This document shows positions 1 to 12,200 of a stretch of 64,000 nucleotides of DNA, piece by piece. Numbering within the stretch: the first letter of the stretch is position 1; every line of letters starts with the position of its first letter. The translations under genes were made by a program, and so were the position numbers. The DNA comes from Trochalopteron elliotii. Lineage: Eukaryota; Chordata; Aves; Passeriformes; Leiothrichidae. The DNA lies in the NCBI GenBank assembly GCA_024734555.1, contig JANPWX010000010.1:3475077-3539076 (forward strand). Reading direction: 5' to 3'. The notes under the pieces are model-generated. The model had not been told where the DNA came from. It saw only the letters and a program-made list of their open reading frames with translations, and did not search any database.

Positions 1-879
1 CTGAATTTGAAGTAAGTTTGGCTTCTGATTTTAGATTAGAGCTTCTTATTTTTGTGGCCAGCATTAAAAAGAGATAGGAATATAGCATCATTGGCAGCAT
101 TTGTGCTTCAAGGAATAGGATTTAATCTGCCACTTTTTGCTGAACAATCCAACCCACAAAACAGGCAGAGTTATGAACCAGGAAAAAACTGGTTCACTAT
201 TTCTATAACAAGTCATCATTTGCCTCCAGGTGCTATTCATGCATACAATAAAACTTTCCCTGAAAATCTGGCACCCTGTGTTAGTAAGAAATACAGAGGG
301 TGAGAACACAGAATGAAATCCATTGTTCAATAAAAGGAGTAGAAATCAGGATAAGAACCAAGACCTTTTGACCTTTATCATTGTGAGGCTGCTCAAGGAA
401 GGGGAAATCCTGTTCCCTTCAATTCATTAGCAAAGTGCCAACCTCCTTCCGGAGGGTGCGCACTTTGATGAACTTATGCTTAAGGTACTTTTATCCTCCT
501 CTCCAGAACATTTCAGGTCTCAAAACAAATTTTTTCTAAGATCAGTGAGAAAGTGCAGGTTTCCACTTGTATCTGCAATTTTTAAAGAAGTTGTTTGGGC
601 ATGAACCCTATGGGATATATGGTATCTGCTGTAGCACCCCAACTGCAGTTGGGGTGCTGACCTCTGTTTTCTGGGGTCTTGAAAGTGCTCAGCCATTCAT
701 GATTTTGCATCTTTGAAGAAGGAGGTCTGGTCACAGAAGTGATCCTGGCAAGTCTGAATGGAAACTTAACCCAAAACATCACATCAAAGCTCAGAGCATC
801 ACATCCTTTTGTTCATACAGTCACAGAATCAAAGATCACCCTTGCTGTTAGTTTCTTCAGCAACAAGAAACTATATATA
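1..879. other. Intergenic, no gene seen
   Basis: AT-rich sequence with short, unremarkable open frames. Nothing recognised. Confidence 0.6.
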
Positions 880-936
880 GGGTGTGTGTATGTGTGTATG
901 TACACACACACACACATATATATATATACACACTAA
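880..936 (+). repeat. Compound GT/CA/TA microsatellite
   Basis: Alternating gtgtgt, gtat, acacac and tatata runs. Pure pyrimidine-purine alternation; can adopt Z-DNA. Confidence 0.9.
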
Positions 937-960
937 ATACTATATCAGAAAACACTATAT

Positions 961-1455
961 CATCCATGAATGATTTAGGCTGAAAAGGACCTTTGAAATC
1001 ATCTAGTTCCACCCCCTGCCATGGGCAGGGACATCTTCTGCTAGACCAGGTTACTCCAAGCCCCATCCAACCTGCCCTATAACACTTCCAGAGATGGGAC
1101 AGCCACAGCTTCTATGGGCAATCTGTGCCAGGGCCTCACCACCCCCAGAGAAAAAAATTTCTTCCCAATATCCCATTTAACCCTGCCCTCTGGTAGTGTG
1201 AAGCCATTCCCCCTTGTCCTGTCACTCCAGACCCTTGCCCAAAGTTTCTCTTCAGCTCCCTTGGAGCCCCTTTAGGCACTGCCAGGGACTCTAAAGTCTC
1301 TCCAGATCCGTCTCTTCTCCAGGCTGAACACCCCCAGCTCTCCCAAACTGTCTCCAGAGCAGAGGGGCATCAGCCCTCAGAGTATCTCCATGGCCTCCTC
1401 TGGACTTCCTCCAACACATCCAGGTTCTTCTTGGGGGGCCCCAGAGCTAGACAGT
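961..1455 (-). mobile_element. CR1 LINE 3' fragment
   Basis: Read on the minus strand it matches the CR1 tail: phrases such as caggttgcccag, ggatggggcttggag and ccctgcccatggcag in the usual order, running back into the part coding the end of ORF2. About 500 bp, interrupted by many substitutions. Confidence 0.85.
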
Positions 1456-4400
1456 TCAATCAGATGTGATTTTTAGAGCTTCAACTCCTGTTGTGCAGTT
1501 TAGACCAATATTTAAGCTAATTTAAAAAGAAATAAATCAGTAAAAATAGTTTGTAAAGAAGAGTAGATTTAGAAAGAAATATTGCTCAAAACTACTCAGG
1601 AATCTTGCAAAGATCTATTATAATAAATACACTAATATATTAATAGATCAAAACCAGTTATAATAGATCCTCAGAAAGCCTATTTCAATATATATACATT
1701 AATATATTTGTAGCTATTCCCAAGATCTATCAGAAGTGGTTTTGAGTAATATTTCTTTTTAATCTTCTCCCTTTTGCAAAACTTTTTTTTTTAACAGATA
1801 TGCTGTGAGAGTCATCCTGACACAATCTGGTGTGCACTCCCTGATGGTGCCAAGAACTGTGCTTCTTTTCCTTTCTCCCACTGCATTCCTATATTTCTGG
1901 TTACTACTGTAACCGACATGACTCAGGTTTATTCAACATGCTGCCAGACCCAGTGTGCTGTCAGATTTGTTTATTGGGATTATATCCTTCCAGGCCTTTT
2001 ATGGAAAATCACTGAAAGCTTCTATTTCAGCATGTACACTTTTGGTATCAACAAACCACTGAGTAACACAGTTCTCCCACCCCTCCATGATAGTTGTCAT
2101 ATAAAATTCTCTTGTCTTACTCTCTTTTCTGAACCTACCTGGTTTTACCCACATAGATGAGGAAGACTCAGACAAGCTGAAAATTTTTGCAATGTTTTAT
2201 ACTTGTTTGTTAGCTTGCATGCCATTTCTAAAACTTGGGAGTGCAGTGATGCAACAAAAGAAAAAACTGATGAAGAAAGAAAAACTTCTGCAAGTGTCCC
2301 TTTTAGATTGTCCTGCTATTCAAGAGTCACTGTGTTAAGGTAAATGCTTCTGAGTAGTCATAGCAATCACTTCAGCTATGCAAATCTTTTGAGTGTTGCT
2401 CCTTCTGGAAAGAGATAGTGTTGAGATAAAATCATGATTTATTTTTCAAGGGAGTGACAAGATCTTTTCCCAAACCTACAGCAAGATCTGTGTAGCTCCC
2501 TGAGCTAAAATAGAAACTCACTCCTCATCCCCTGCACAATCCCTCCAATCACTTGCAGCAATGACCTTTGAGAAGAGGGTTTGAAGAAGGATGGCTCAGG
2601 TTTGGCAGCATGTCTCCCCTGACCTTTTCTAAAATGCTGCTTGTTGGTAAGGTGTCCTCACCATGCATGTTTCTGCTCCCAGTCCAGCTCAGCTGTGCAG
2701 GGAAATGCTCCTGCTGGAATCTCTCCCCTGCCAGCGTGTCAGAGTGGAGTCGTGCTGTTGCACATTAAGAATGTGCACAAGCCAAGTACCAGAGCTAAGA
2801 TGACAATTCTTAATCACCCACTTGATTATATTTAAGTGCTAGCCTAAGGGCTTTCTTTTCCTTTTCAACCCCCTCGTGCTGAGAGTATTTATACATATAT
2901 TTAACTTTATGTACACAAGTGTCTTATGTCAATTAGCCCACTCTAATAAATGAAGCATAACACATACGTAAATGCTTCCAGGAAGAAAGTTCTGTTCCTG
3001 TTTATACCTTTCATATCTCTAAAGGAAAATACTCTATGGTCTGTAAATCCAGTCTCTGTGAAAAACTCATTTTGTCACACCATTTGCTGTTGGACAATGA
3101 TATTGCTGCTGCTGTGGCACATGAGCACTGCAAGACGACATTGTCTGAGGGCTTCAGACAGCCAGTTCTTGGTGAAGGTCCTTCCACAACCTTTAAAACT
3201 GAATCAAAATATGCCCAGAGTGAGGGAGAAATATCCACAAGTCAGAAATCAAAGGAAAAAATTGCCACATTCAAATCAAAACCCTTGCCCTTACCTGATG
3301 CCAGAATTTTACCACTGACTTTTGGCTTTGAGCATGTTAGAAAAAACATATATCAAGTTGCCAACCTTTAGTGTAAAGTTAATGTGTCATAAGGCTCAGC
3401 AATGAAGTGAAATAGGAGTTGTATGTCTTTTGAATTAAGTTGAAGTATAAGGTGCTGTTCGTAGAAATGGCTGTAACTCAAGACGTGTCTTGAGTTTGTA
3501 ACTCAAGACGTGTCTTCCACCCGAAATTGTGCATTTTCTAATGGCCTCTTTAACAAACACTATTGCTGTCCCTAAAAGGGGGATTTGTCACCTGGGGTGC
3601 AGATAGCTAATCTTACATGCAGAGCTGAGATATTTGATTATTTTATACTTTCAAAGATGGGTGCTATGTAGTAAACCCACAGAAAGTTAGCAGTCTCAAA
3701 ACTTCACACTATATATACATTTTGGCAAACAAGGAAGCTTTGGTTTATTGGCTACAAGTTACCTAGTTCTCTTATTAATTACTATCCTACCTTCTATTGG
3801 TTGAATGATTCTCTTGCTTCTCATGCTAATTAGTTTTCATGCTCAGTCTTTCTCTTCTTTTGAGCTGGTGGGTTTCTCAAGTCTGTAGTTCATGAGTCAG
3901 TGGTCACAATCTCCCCAATGGAATTACCTCTTGCTGCTTGGCTCAGTGTGGAAGCTGCAGGGTGAGCCCTGGGTGGTAGGAACCCGAGGCAATAGGACTC
4001 ATGCTGGCACCAACCCTTTGCATTACAAAGGGCACCACAGGGACCTGTAGGACAAGCCAGGAGACAAGAGGCACAGCAGGAGCAGAAGACTCAACAGAAG
4101 GACCCCAGACTAAGAGTAAAGGGTATAATTAACCCTTTTCATACACACATGAAGAAATCTTTGCCTTCTCCAAAGATTAACTCTTTGAATTGCTTTGGTT
4201 TTTATGTGCTGCACTCATCTCTCCATTCAGCTTCATTGTAATAATATAGTAGAATGCGATTTTCAGTTATTTTTTTTTTATTCATGTAACGTTGAAATTC
4301 AAATACATTTCTTTGATCCATGAGTTTACTAACACCTGCTTGTTCTATGCCAGGCTGTAACTATTCTCACTGTTATGATTTTTCATTTTGTTGGAGGGCA

Positions 4401-5412
4401 TACATGGAATTTGGTTCCTGGTGCAATCTGAAGAAGCCCACTGTAACATATAGTCACATAAGATTCTGGAGAATGTGCAATTTTCAGTCATACATTAGTA
4501 TTCTCTCCTCAAACCTTCCACCTACTTAGTGCTAATCATCTTCTTGCTTAAACATCTGGCCTTTAGACAATCAGAAAAACTGTACTGAATTATAAACTGT
4601 GAGGTTGATCTTCAACCTCGCACGTCATCACTCAATAGCAGATATCACAGTCACTTTACTTCTAATCAACATCATATGCATAGCAATGGCTTTGGACATC
4701 TTCCTTTGCTAGAACATAGGAGATATTCAGGTACACTATCAAGAATACAAGTATTCAAGACTGAATTGCACAATATGTGTTTTATATTTCAATCACATTG
4801 GTGGGATTTGCCAGATTAAATATAGATGTATGTGATGTACATATTTGTGTCTGAGCTCAGCGGTATTGCCCCTGGAGAGAAAGAGACACTTTTAGAGGCT
4901 GATTGTAGAAGAATCTGATTCAGCAATTGATCCCATACAGTCTTACAGAGATAAAGATTGGGAAAGTCCTGAAAAGGTCACCAGTATCCTCACTCGGTTT
5001 CCAAGGGTGGATCGAGCACTTTTGGACCCCCTTAGCAAGTGCTTCGCTGAGGTCTTTCTAATAAAAGGGAAAGACTGGGTGCTGTGTTGACTTCAGTAGA
5101 AAAGACTTAAAATAGAAGTAGAAAAGACATTAAGATGGCTTAATCCCACGCTAATTGATGAAGTGTTAATGGGTGAATCTGACCCTTAATTTCATCTTCT
5201 GAAAAGTTCTGTAGCTGCTTTAAACTGTACTTCTACTCTTTGCCATGGAAAGGGAAAATGAATGACGAACATCCTTCATACCCCAAAACAAGTAAAATCA
5301 TTTTCTGGTAAGTGACTCCTCTGAAGGCAATTCTGTATCACTGCTGGCTGTAAACCAACATCCAACACCTTAAATTATCTACCCAGCATTAAGTAAGATG
5401 GAATTAATCTGA
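1456..5412. other. Intergenic, no gene seen
   Basis: About 4 kb of mostly AT-rich unique sequence. The overlapping open frames at 2950-3371 look like chance. A small palindrome and duplication lies at 3476-3516. Nothing else recognised. Confidence 0.55.
3476..3516. repeat. 20-bp palindrome with partial direct copy
   Basis: ACTCAAGAC-GT-GTCTTGAGT forms a hairpin with two perfect 9-bp arms (3476-3495). Five bases later its first 16 bases are repeated (3501-3516). Confidence 0.85.
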
Positions 5413-6530
5413 TGTCTTGGTTTGAAAGACAGGTGTCTGCTAGGGAAGGCAGAAATGCCTTCCACTCCCTTGGAATGGAAAATGTAAACCCCCTCCCTTC
5501 AAATTATTATAATTTTGAAATAAGAGGCTCTCAGGCAAAGATCTGAGAATAGGAATAACAGTTCTTTACTAGTATGTATAATAAAGCAAACAAATAATTA
5601 CAAAGAGAACCACAAACCCAGTGCCAGCCTTCCGGGCTGCAGGCACTTTCCCCTTTGGTGCAGTTCTGGTCACAGCCACCAGGGGCGCTGGTGGCTCCTG
5701 GCTGGGCAGGGCAGGTGCGATGATTCCCCCGCGGCTGCAGGGGGCGCTGTGGTGTGACCTCAGGGAGCACGTGGTAATGGCGGCTCGGTCAAGACAGGAA
5801 GGGATGGAGGAGAGGCTTTGCTTCACAAATCCCCTGGGGCAGTCCATCCCGGTGCCCCAGCAGGACTCTGAGGAGCACCCAGCTGGAGCAGCAGGAATGA
5901 GCACAAATCCCGGGCTGGTGCATGAGATGTATCAGAAGCTCCGCAGCGGTAGCTGGAAATGCCGGATGTCCTGGCAGGGCAGGAGGTGCAGGGCTACAGC
6001 TTAGAGAAACCCAGAGCAGTGCTGAAGAAGCAGCAGGGGTGGGACAGCAGCAGCCCGGCTCTGAGCATTGCAGGGAGACGCAAGCTCAGGATCCCAGGCA
6101 CCCGGACAGATGGTAATAAGACCCTCTTTTAGTGAGGTAGGTGATAATAAGGTCCCAGGTCAGTGGCTGCTTTCACGAGCAGGGGGTCACCCCCACAGCT
6201 GAAGAAACAGCTCCCGGCTGGGTTACGGCAGTGGCAGCAAATTCCCTTCCCCAAGCAGCAGCTCTGACTGTCCTCCTCCGAAGCTGAGAATGAGAGTGGA
6301 GAACAAGAGTGCTAGCAGCTGCCCCAGCCCCTGTCCTTTGCCTGCCCAATTCTCGTCTCCCTGTCCCTCTGAGAGAAACTCCCCAGATGAGAGAAATGCA
6401 ACCAGATGCCCTCCTCCCCTGAGCTTGGCCACTTCTTTGTTTTCTTAAGTACCCAATAGTTAGTGTGTCCTAGCAACTTACAGGAAAAAATTTATAGGTA
6501 AAAAGGAACAAAAGGAAAGACAAACCTTCA
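5413..6530 (+). mobile_element. Passerine-type ERV LTR, copy A
   Basis: Starts TGTCTTGGTTTGAAAGACAG, a sequence I recall as the 5' end of a common songbird LTR family (TguLTR5-like; name from memory). It aligns along most of its length with the inverted copy at 48668-49470: shared blocks include aattattataattttgaaa, aataggaataacagttctt, ttcacaaa-ccc-ggggcagt, agcagtgctgaagaa, and acccaatagttagt. It carries extra GC-rich sequence around 5605-5810 and about 6117-6235. Open frames here are not genes. Confidence 0.72.
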
Positions 6531-7325
6531 GGCAGGACCCAGAGACCAGATCTGAAGAACCATTTTCATAAGGTCACCCTCAAGGTGTTAAGATTCCACA
6601 CCAAAGTTGTGCCAGGTTTGGGAAGAGAACAAGTATTTAAAAGAATCTACAAAGTGAAGTGAAAGGCTCTTCCTGGAAATTGTTTGGGGTTTTCTTCTCA
6701 TTTTCAGTGCTGTACATGGCCCATCTTGATCCTTTCAGAGATCCTAGGTCAAACCACACCTCTTTTTTATACAGGATTTTTCAGTAACAGAGGTGCACAT
6801 ACAGTCCAAACCTCACAGTTCTGCTACTAACTTTGCAAAATGCCTGAGGAGGTAAATATTGTGGAAAGGAATGAGGACAACAATTACATAAATAAAGGAA
6901 TAACTGAAGTGTCTAAGACAGGATTTCATATGGCTCTCTGTTAATTACATTATTATGCACCTCTTATATATCATGTTATATAATCTGCATGTTTTTTTAA
7001 TATAAGATTCCTTTGATGATAGTCCATTTTATTATGCTTGAAGTTTCTAATTACCAGGATCAGTGCATTTCTGCAGCTATTGAACTCATTAATGATCTAT
7101 GACTTTTTTTCCCCTTTTTGATGTTTTTCCCAGCTCAACCCATTATGAAACAGGCAACAGTTTGCTGTAATCAGAAATATAATTTTGAGAATTAAACTAA
7201 TTTTCCCAATAACTGTTTTCTGATACTTTTCTGTTTTCTGTTGAAGCCCAAGCACATGTTTGTAAATGTCTCTTGATGTCTTTCTGTCTACATATTCTGG
7301 AAACTCTGAGACTGAAACTGTGAAT
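6531..7325. other. Intergenic, nothing recognised
   Basis: AT-rich unique sequence without a convincing gene. Confidence 0.55.
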
Positions 7326-7330
7326 AAGAA

Positions 7331-7910
7331 CAAAGACTCCACAACCAAAGGTTATGAAGTAGGCATGCTTTACTCGGTGCACGGATGTATGAGGCATAGC
7401 TCCGCCAAAGATGTTCACATGAACGGAGCACGTGCTCTTGTTCAAATACACTTAAACTCATACATATTTATGAAAGTTTCAACATTGCGTACACATATTC
7501 AGAACCTATCCCCTGCCTACTCTCAATTCAATGTTAATCAGCTTTTTATTGGTCTGTGCTTGCATATTGTCTCCTGGTGGTCTCGGGCAGGGGTCACTGG
7601 ATGAAGTAAAAGTCTTCCTCAAGTACCCTCTGGATGAACCTGGTCTTTGTGTAGGCTCTCTTGGTCTCTTGCTGTCCTCCAGGGTTCCTGGGCATAGTCT
7701 AAACTACAAGTCCAGTTTTTTCCAGGTGTTTTTTGAGCACTTGTTCCTGCTTATCAGTCCTAAACAAATGGGCAAGGTCCTGTTTTTGTATGGCAAAGGA
7801 CTATCTGTTTTTAACACACTTGATTACACAGCAAATTATAATCTGTTTAAGTTTAGTTATAAGTTCCCTGTATCAACTGCACATTTTCTAATAGCAATTA
7901 TTCTTTGATT
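7331..7910 (-). mobile_element. Decayed ERV LTR, ERVK-like
   Basis: Contains a recognisable order of phrases from a songbird ERVK-type LTR read in reverse (aaagtaggcatgctttactcgg, agctccgccaaagatg, ttcacatgaa, cagggttcctgggcat). Heavily mutated; the ends are approximate and no target duplication is visible. The family is assigned from memory. Confidence 0.5.
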
Positions 7911-8730
7911 TATGCTAGCTCCTTTAAAGACTGACTTAGTGCTTTTCAAGTCCTCAACCAGTTGTACTTAAGCTTCATCTGGATTTATGTGAATCCCAGA
8001 TCTCCTGCTAATCTCAAGTACTGCTGTAGAAGTAAGTGAGACTGGAATACCAGAACTAGAATGCAATAAATCTTAATTCATTCAGAAAAATATCGAAGAT
8101 ATATCTGATAGGTGTCAAAACTGGGAACAAGTGTTTCCAAACACACCAGGCCAAAGGGAAGAAATTATAAGAAACAATGAGTAAGGGTTTTTTGCATTGT
8201 TTATAAGAAAACAAAAGCCAAATACAATGTTTTGGATAACTGCTTTATGAAAGAAGCACAAACCAAGTTGGAAGCACAGATCCACTCTCAGTTCAGTCTT
8301 TGAAATAAGGATTAAAGTTGTCTGCTCCATTGAGGCATTAGTCAGCTCTGCTCTGTTCCTGCTTCTTGAAGACATCTGCTTTGTATTTCATTGAGACTAC
8401 TGCAAATTTGCTTTCAGCTATAAATTTCCAGTGAGTTTTTTGATTGGTTGGATTTTTTGGGCTTGGCTTGTTTGGGGTTTTTTTGGTTTGTATTTTCCAG
8501 AAAATGAAAGACATAAGTGGCATCTTACTAGCTTACAAATCATTCCTGGGGCCAGCTAAGGCTGCAGATGCTGCTCTGAAGGGTAACTCGCTCTGTCTAG
8601 CTGGTAGAGATATGGTTGGTGAAGAATAGTGACACCAATTATATTGCTGGTTTAGTTACCACAGAATAAACTAAACAGATAGGTTGTATCAACTTCAAAT
8701 GAAATTTTCAAGCCATCTTCTGTTGAGGTG
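7911..8730. other. Intergenic, nothing recognised
   Basis: Unique AT-rich sequence with short chance frames. Confidence 0.5.
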
Positions 8731-8734
8731 GTTC

Positions 8735-8846
8735 ACTCCTTCTCCTTCTCCTTCTCCTTCTCCTTCTCCTTCTCCTTCTCCTTCTCCTTCTCCTTCTCCT
8801 TCTCCTCCTCCTTCTCCTCCTTCTCCTTCTCCTTCTCCCTCTTCCT
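8735..8846 (+). repeat. (CTTCTC)n hexanucleotide microsatellite
   Basis: About 110 bp of nearly pure pyrimidine repeats. It makes false open frames of Ser-Pro, Ser-Phe, Gly-Glu and poly-Arg on both strands. A mirror-like polypurine/polypyrimidine tract, able to form triplex DNA. Confidence 0.97.
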
Positions 8847-8953
8847 TTCCAGAGTGCTTGGTAGCACAGTAGTCTGGGTACAGGCTTGGAGTCGGGAGAT
8901 GGGCATTGAGCTGCCATGTCTGCCTTCTTCTGCCCTTCTTTGTCATGGGATCT

Positions 8954-9056
8954 TGTCTTAGTTTGAAAGACAGGTATCTGCCAGGGAAAGCCAGAGCCTC
9001 CCTTGGAATGGAGAATGTAAACCCCCTCCCTTTGAATTATTATAATTTTGAAATTA
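8954..9056 (+). mobile_element. LTR 5' fragment of the copy A/B family
   Basis: About 100 bp matching the first 100 bp of the LTR at 5413 (gtcttagtttgaaagacagg ... attattataattttgaaatt). It stops abruptly at the CR1 that follows. Confidence 0.75.
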
Positions 9057-9290
9057 GATGAGCTACTGGGAAGAAATCATTTTCTGTGGGGATGGTGAGG
9101 CCCTAGCACAGGTTGTCCATAGGAGCTGTGGCTGTTCCATATCTGGGAATGTTCAAGGTCAGGTTGGACAGGTCTTGGAGTAAGTAACCAGATCTAGTGG
9201 AAGGTGTCCCTGCCCATGGCAGGTGGATTGAAGTGACCTGACCTTTAGGTGTCATCCAAAAACATTCTAAGATGTATTTTCATTCCCTAG
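9057..9290 (+). mobile_element. CR1 LINE 3' fragment
   Basis: Plus-strand CR1 tail: ggtgaggccctagcacaggt, ggaaggtgtccctgcccatg and gattgaagtgacct in order. Joined directly to the LTR fragment before it. Confidence 0.75.
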
Positions 9291-12200
9291 TGGCATGAGT
9301 GGGTTAAGAGTCCTTAAGAAAACACTGTGTATGTACAAGCACTTTTTTTTTTCCATCTGCGTGAGTAGTGTCCCTTATCAGGTTTCAATTTGTAGTTCCC
9401 TTCGTACTTCTTTAGTTTCCTTAATGGGTTCTCAAATTTCCTGTCTGACTTGGCAGTGGTGTCCTGGCTGGACTCTTGCCACCCTCCATTTGGATGCACA
9501 ACTGAAACCCCAAGTGGCCCTATTTTGGTTATGCTATCAATTAACCTTATTGTGAAGAGCAACATCTCCAACATACAGAACCTTTCACAGTTGGGTTGTC
9601 AGGTAACCTTTATATGTATTGTTTACTCTTTAGGTTATTTATTCCTCTGATGTTAATTCTAGATTGTTTTTTTATTTCTACTGAGCTGGCTAAAGCTGCC
9701 AGGTTTCAGAAGTCAGAGGTCTACAAACAGTACAAGCAATTCAAATAATACAGGGAGACAAGCAAGGGACCATGAGTCACAGTTTCTACATTCAGCTTCC
9801 ACCTACACTGCTCCACTTAATTAACTCCTGCAAGGCTCAGTTTCAGTATTTTGCAGTATTTTGCAGTATTTTGCAGTCCAATTAGTGTCTGGAATGTGGT
9901 GGGTTTGGCAACCTTAGAAGAAAGGAGCTTAGATATTCAAATCCTGTTAATTAATTGAAATGTTGTAAATCAATAAATAATAGTGATTAATTGGCTGTAA
10001 TTTTCATTCTTACCCAGTGAAGACAGCTACTTGCTCTCCTCCAGACCTTTTCCCTCCCTGCAATACAATTCATGTGCACTGTGATTCAAGCCAGAATTCA
10101 TCTGAAAAATGAACAACAGGTCCTGCTAGCTCTGAGGCAAGTGAGAGTCGCCTGCACAGAGAGCAAGGACACAACCAAAGGAAAACAATTCCAGAATAAA
10201 AGCTGTTTGTTTTTCTTTGTAAACATGGTTGCTAATTGGGTAGAGAAAAAAAGGTGACAACAGAAAAAACAGTGAAAAGCTCTGTCCTGCGTCCTGTGTC
10301 CACATGCACCCCAGGATGCTCAGACTGTCCCTGACACTTTGCAAGTAGAGGCTGAAGACTAGAAGTACCCCAGAGAAAGAGGATCTGCTACCTTGCATGA
10401 CTTCTGCCTGCACTACTGATTTTTCATGCCCATTTGGGCATTTTCCAAGCCACCCCAAAAGGCACAATACTTCCATTGTGAGAAAAATTTAGTATTTATT
10501 TTATTAAATTGATTATCTTATTCTACAGCTGATAATCAGGGAACTGCTTATCTGTTAAACATCCCCAGTCAGGAGCAGGCAGCCAAAGATTCTGCATGAA
10601 CAACATTGCTGGATTAGCCAACAACCTCTCCCCTCAGCTGCTGTACACCCTGCCTGCACTCCCAGCCCACCTCCCCTCTCCAGCACACAGTGAGCAAAGG
10701 GCTGTGGTTTGTTCCCAGGGACTGCTTAAGCCTCAGCCCTGTCCCCCTGAACTCTTTGCTTCACTGGAGTGTAACCACAATATTGCAGAGGCAACAAAAA
10801 CCTTGGCAAAGTGTGGGTCACTCTTCCTCAATGGGAGGGAAGAGACTGTGCCTAATCCAGTCCTTAGGCAGGACATCCACTGATTTACATGAGTTGGCTA
10901 CAAAACTGGCACCATCCTTATTTATTCCTTTATCCACAGGCACCATTAACTGGAGCATTGCTATCCTGCAAGTACTACAACTTTCTCCAAGACCTCAAAG
11001 GGAAATAGGGCTGCTTGTGTTAACTAATCATGTATGATATACAGCAAGGACTCATGTTTCACATGCCGGCTCCCAACCACTCCAGCTCTCCTGGGTTTAT
11101 GATACTAGCAACAATGCCTGGACCATCCCCAGCTTGGGTGTAGTGAGATGTTAGCATGCTCTGCTGTCTGGTCTGGGGTGGCCTCCTTATGCTGAATAAA
11201 ACAGCACTGATGAAAGAGCTGAACAGACAGTCAGAGCTGTCTATCTGGCTACTGAGCCATCGCTGCTAGCCCAAGAGAACCACAAGGTTAGATGGCTACA
11301 GCTGAATGAGGACTTTTCCTAATTTAACAGAGGGCAGTGCTGTAAAACAGCTCCATCACCTCCTGGCTCTTCAGCTTGACCTTACTTTGGGCTTATCAGT
11401 GTAAAGAAACACAATAGGGCATGAGCTAACCCTGTCGGGGGCTGTGTACCCATGAAAGCTATTTTGTGGAAGCTGAGCTCTGGCACATGAAGACCTGCAG
11501 ATTCCAGCAAGAACTGGCTTGAGGCAAACAAGCTCAGGACTCAAATACACTGCCTGAACCCATCTTTGTAGACATACCCTTGAGGAGGTCAAAGAAAAAG
11601 ATGGAGCTGCTGGCAAGCACTGTCCAAGACCTTTCCCAAGAAGCATTTTCCCTGCCACAGGACTTGTTTGGAGCAGCCCTGCTCAAGGGGCTGTTTTCTA
11701 AATTGAGGAATATACTCACAGCCTGATATGGGGTTGTGTTATAAAGAAATTTTTTGTGACACATTACCAAATGAAAGGAAAACAGTAGCAGTGAGCAGTC
11801 CAGTCTGGGATTGGTATGATTTATTCCCTACCACTGGATCCAAAAGTATGCTAAAAGGACAGCAAGTCTGCTGCTGAGGCCCCTGGGTTGTTTTCCCTGC
11901 TCTATTCCTCCCTCCTTCCATCTGTTGCAAAGAGGATCTGCTCTTGAATGCATCTAAGTATTGCTTAACAACAGAAAGGTGCTCTCATCCTACGGTCCAG
12001 CACCCTTTCAAAAGCTACATGTGGGTTTTCCTGACCCAATGGAGGGAGGAGAACAGACATCCTGCCAGAAGAACAATACAGGGAAGTCTCATTCAACTGA
12101 ACTTTGACCAAGGAGCAGATCATTGCTCTGGTTATTAAACTGGAAGTCTCAAGTCTAGCTCCAATCCTGGTGCGTCTGGGAAATGGCTATTGACAGAAAT

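Noticed and set aside
3036..3371. A 111-codon plus-strand open frame
   Set aside because: No recognisable protein family, and overlapping frames on both strands suggest chance.
8684..8961. Open frames rich in Ser-Pro, Ser-Phe, Gly-Glu and poly-Arg on both strands
   Set aside because: They are translations of the CTTCTC microsatellite.
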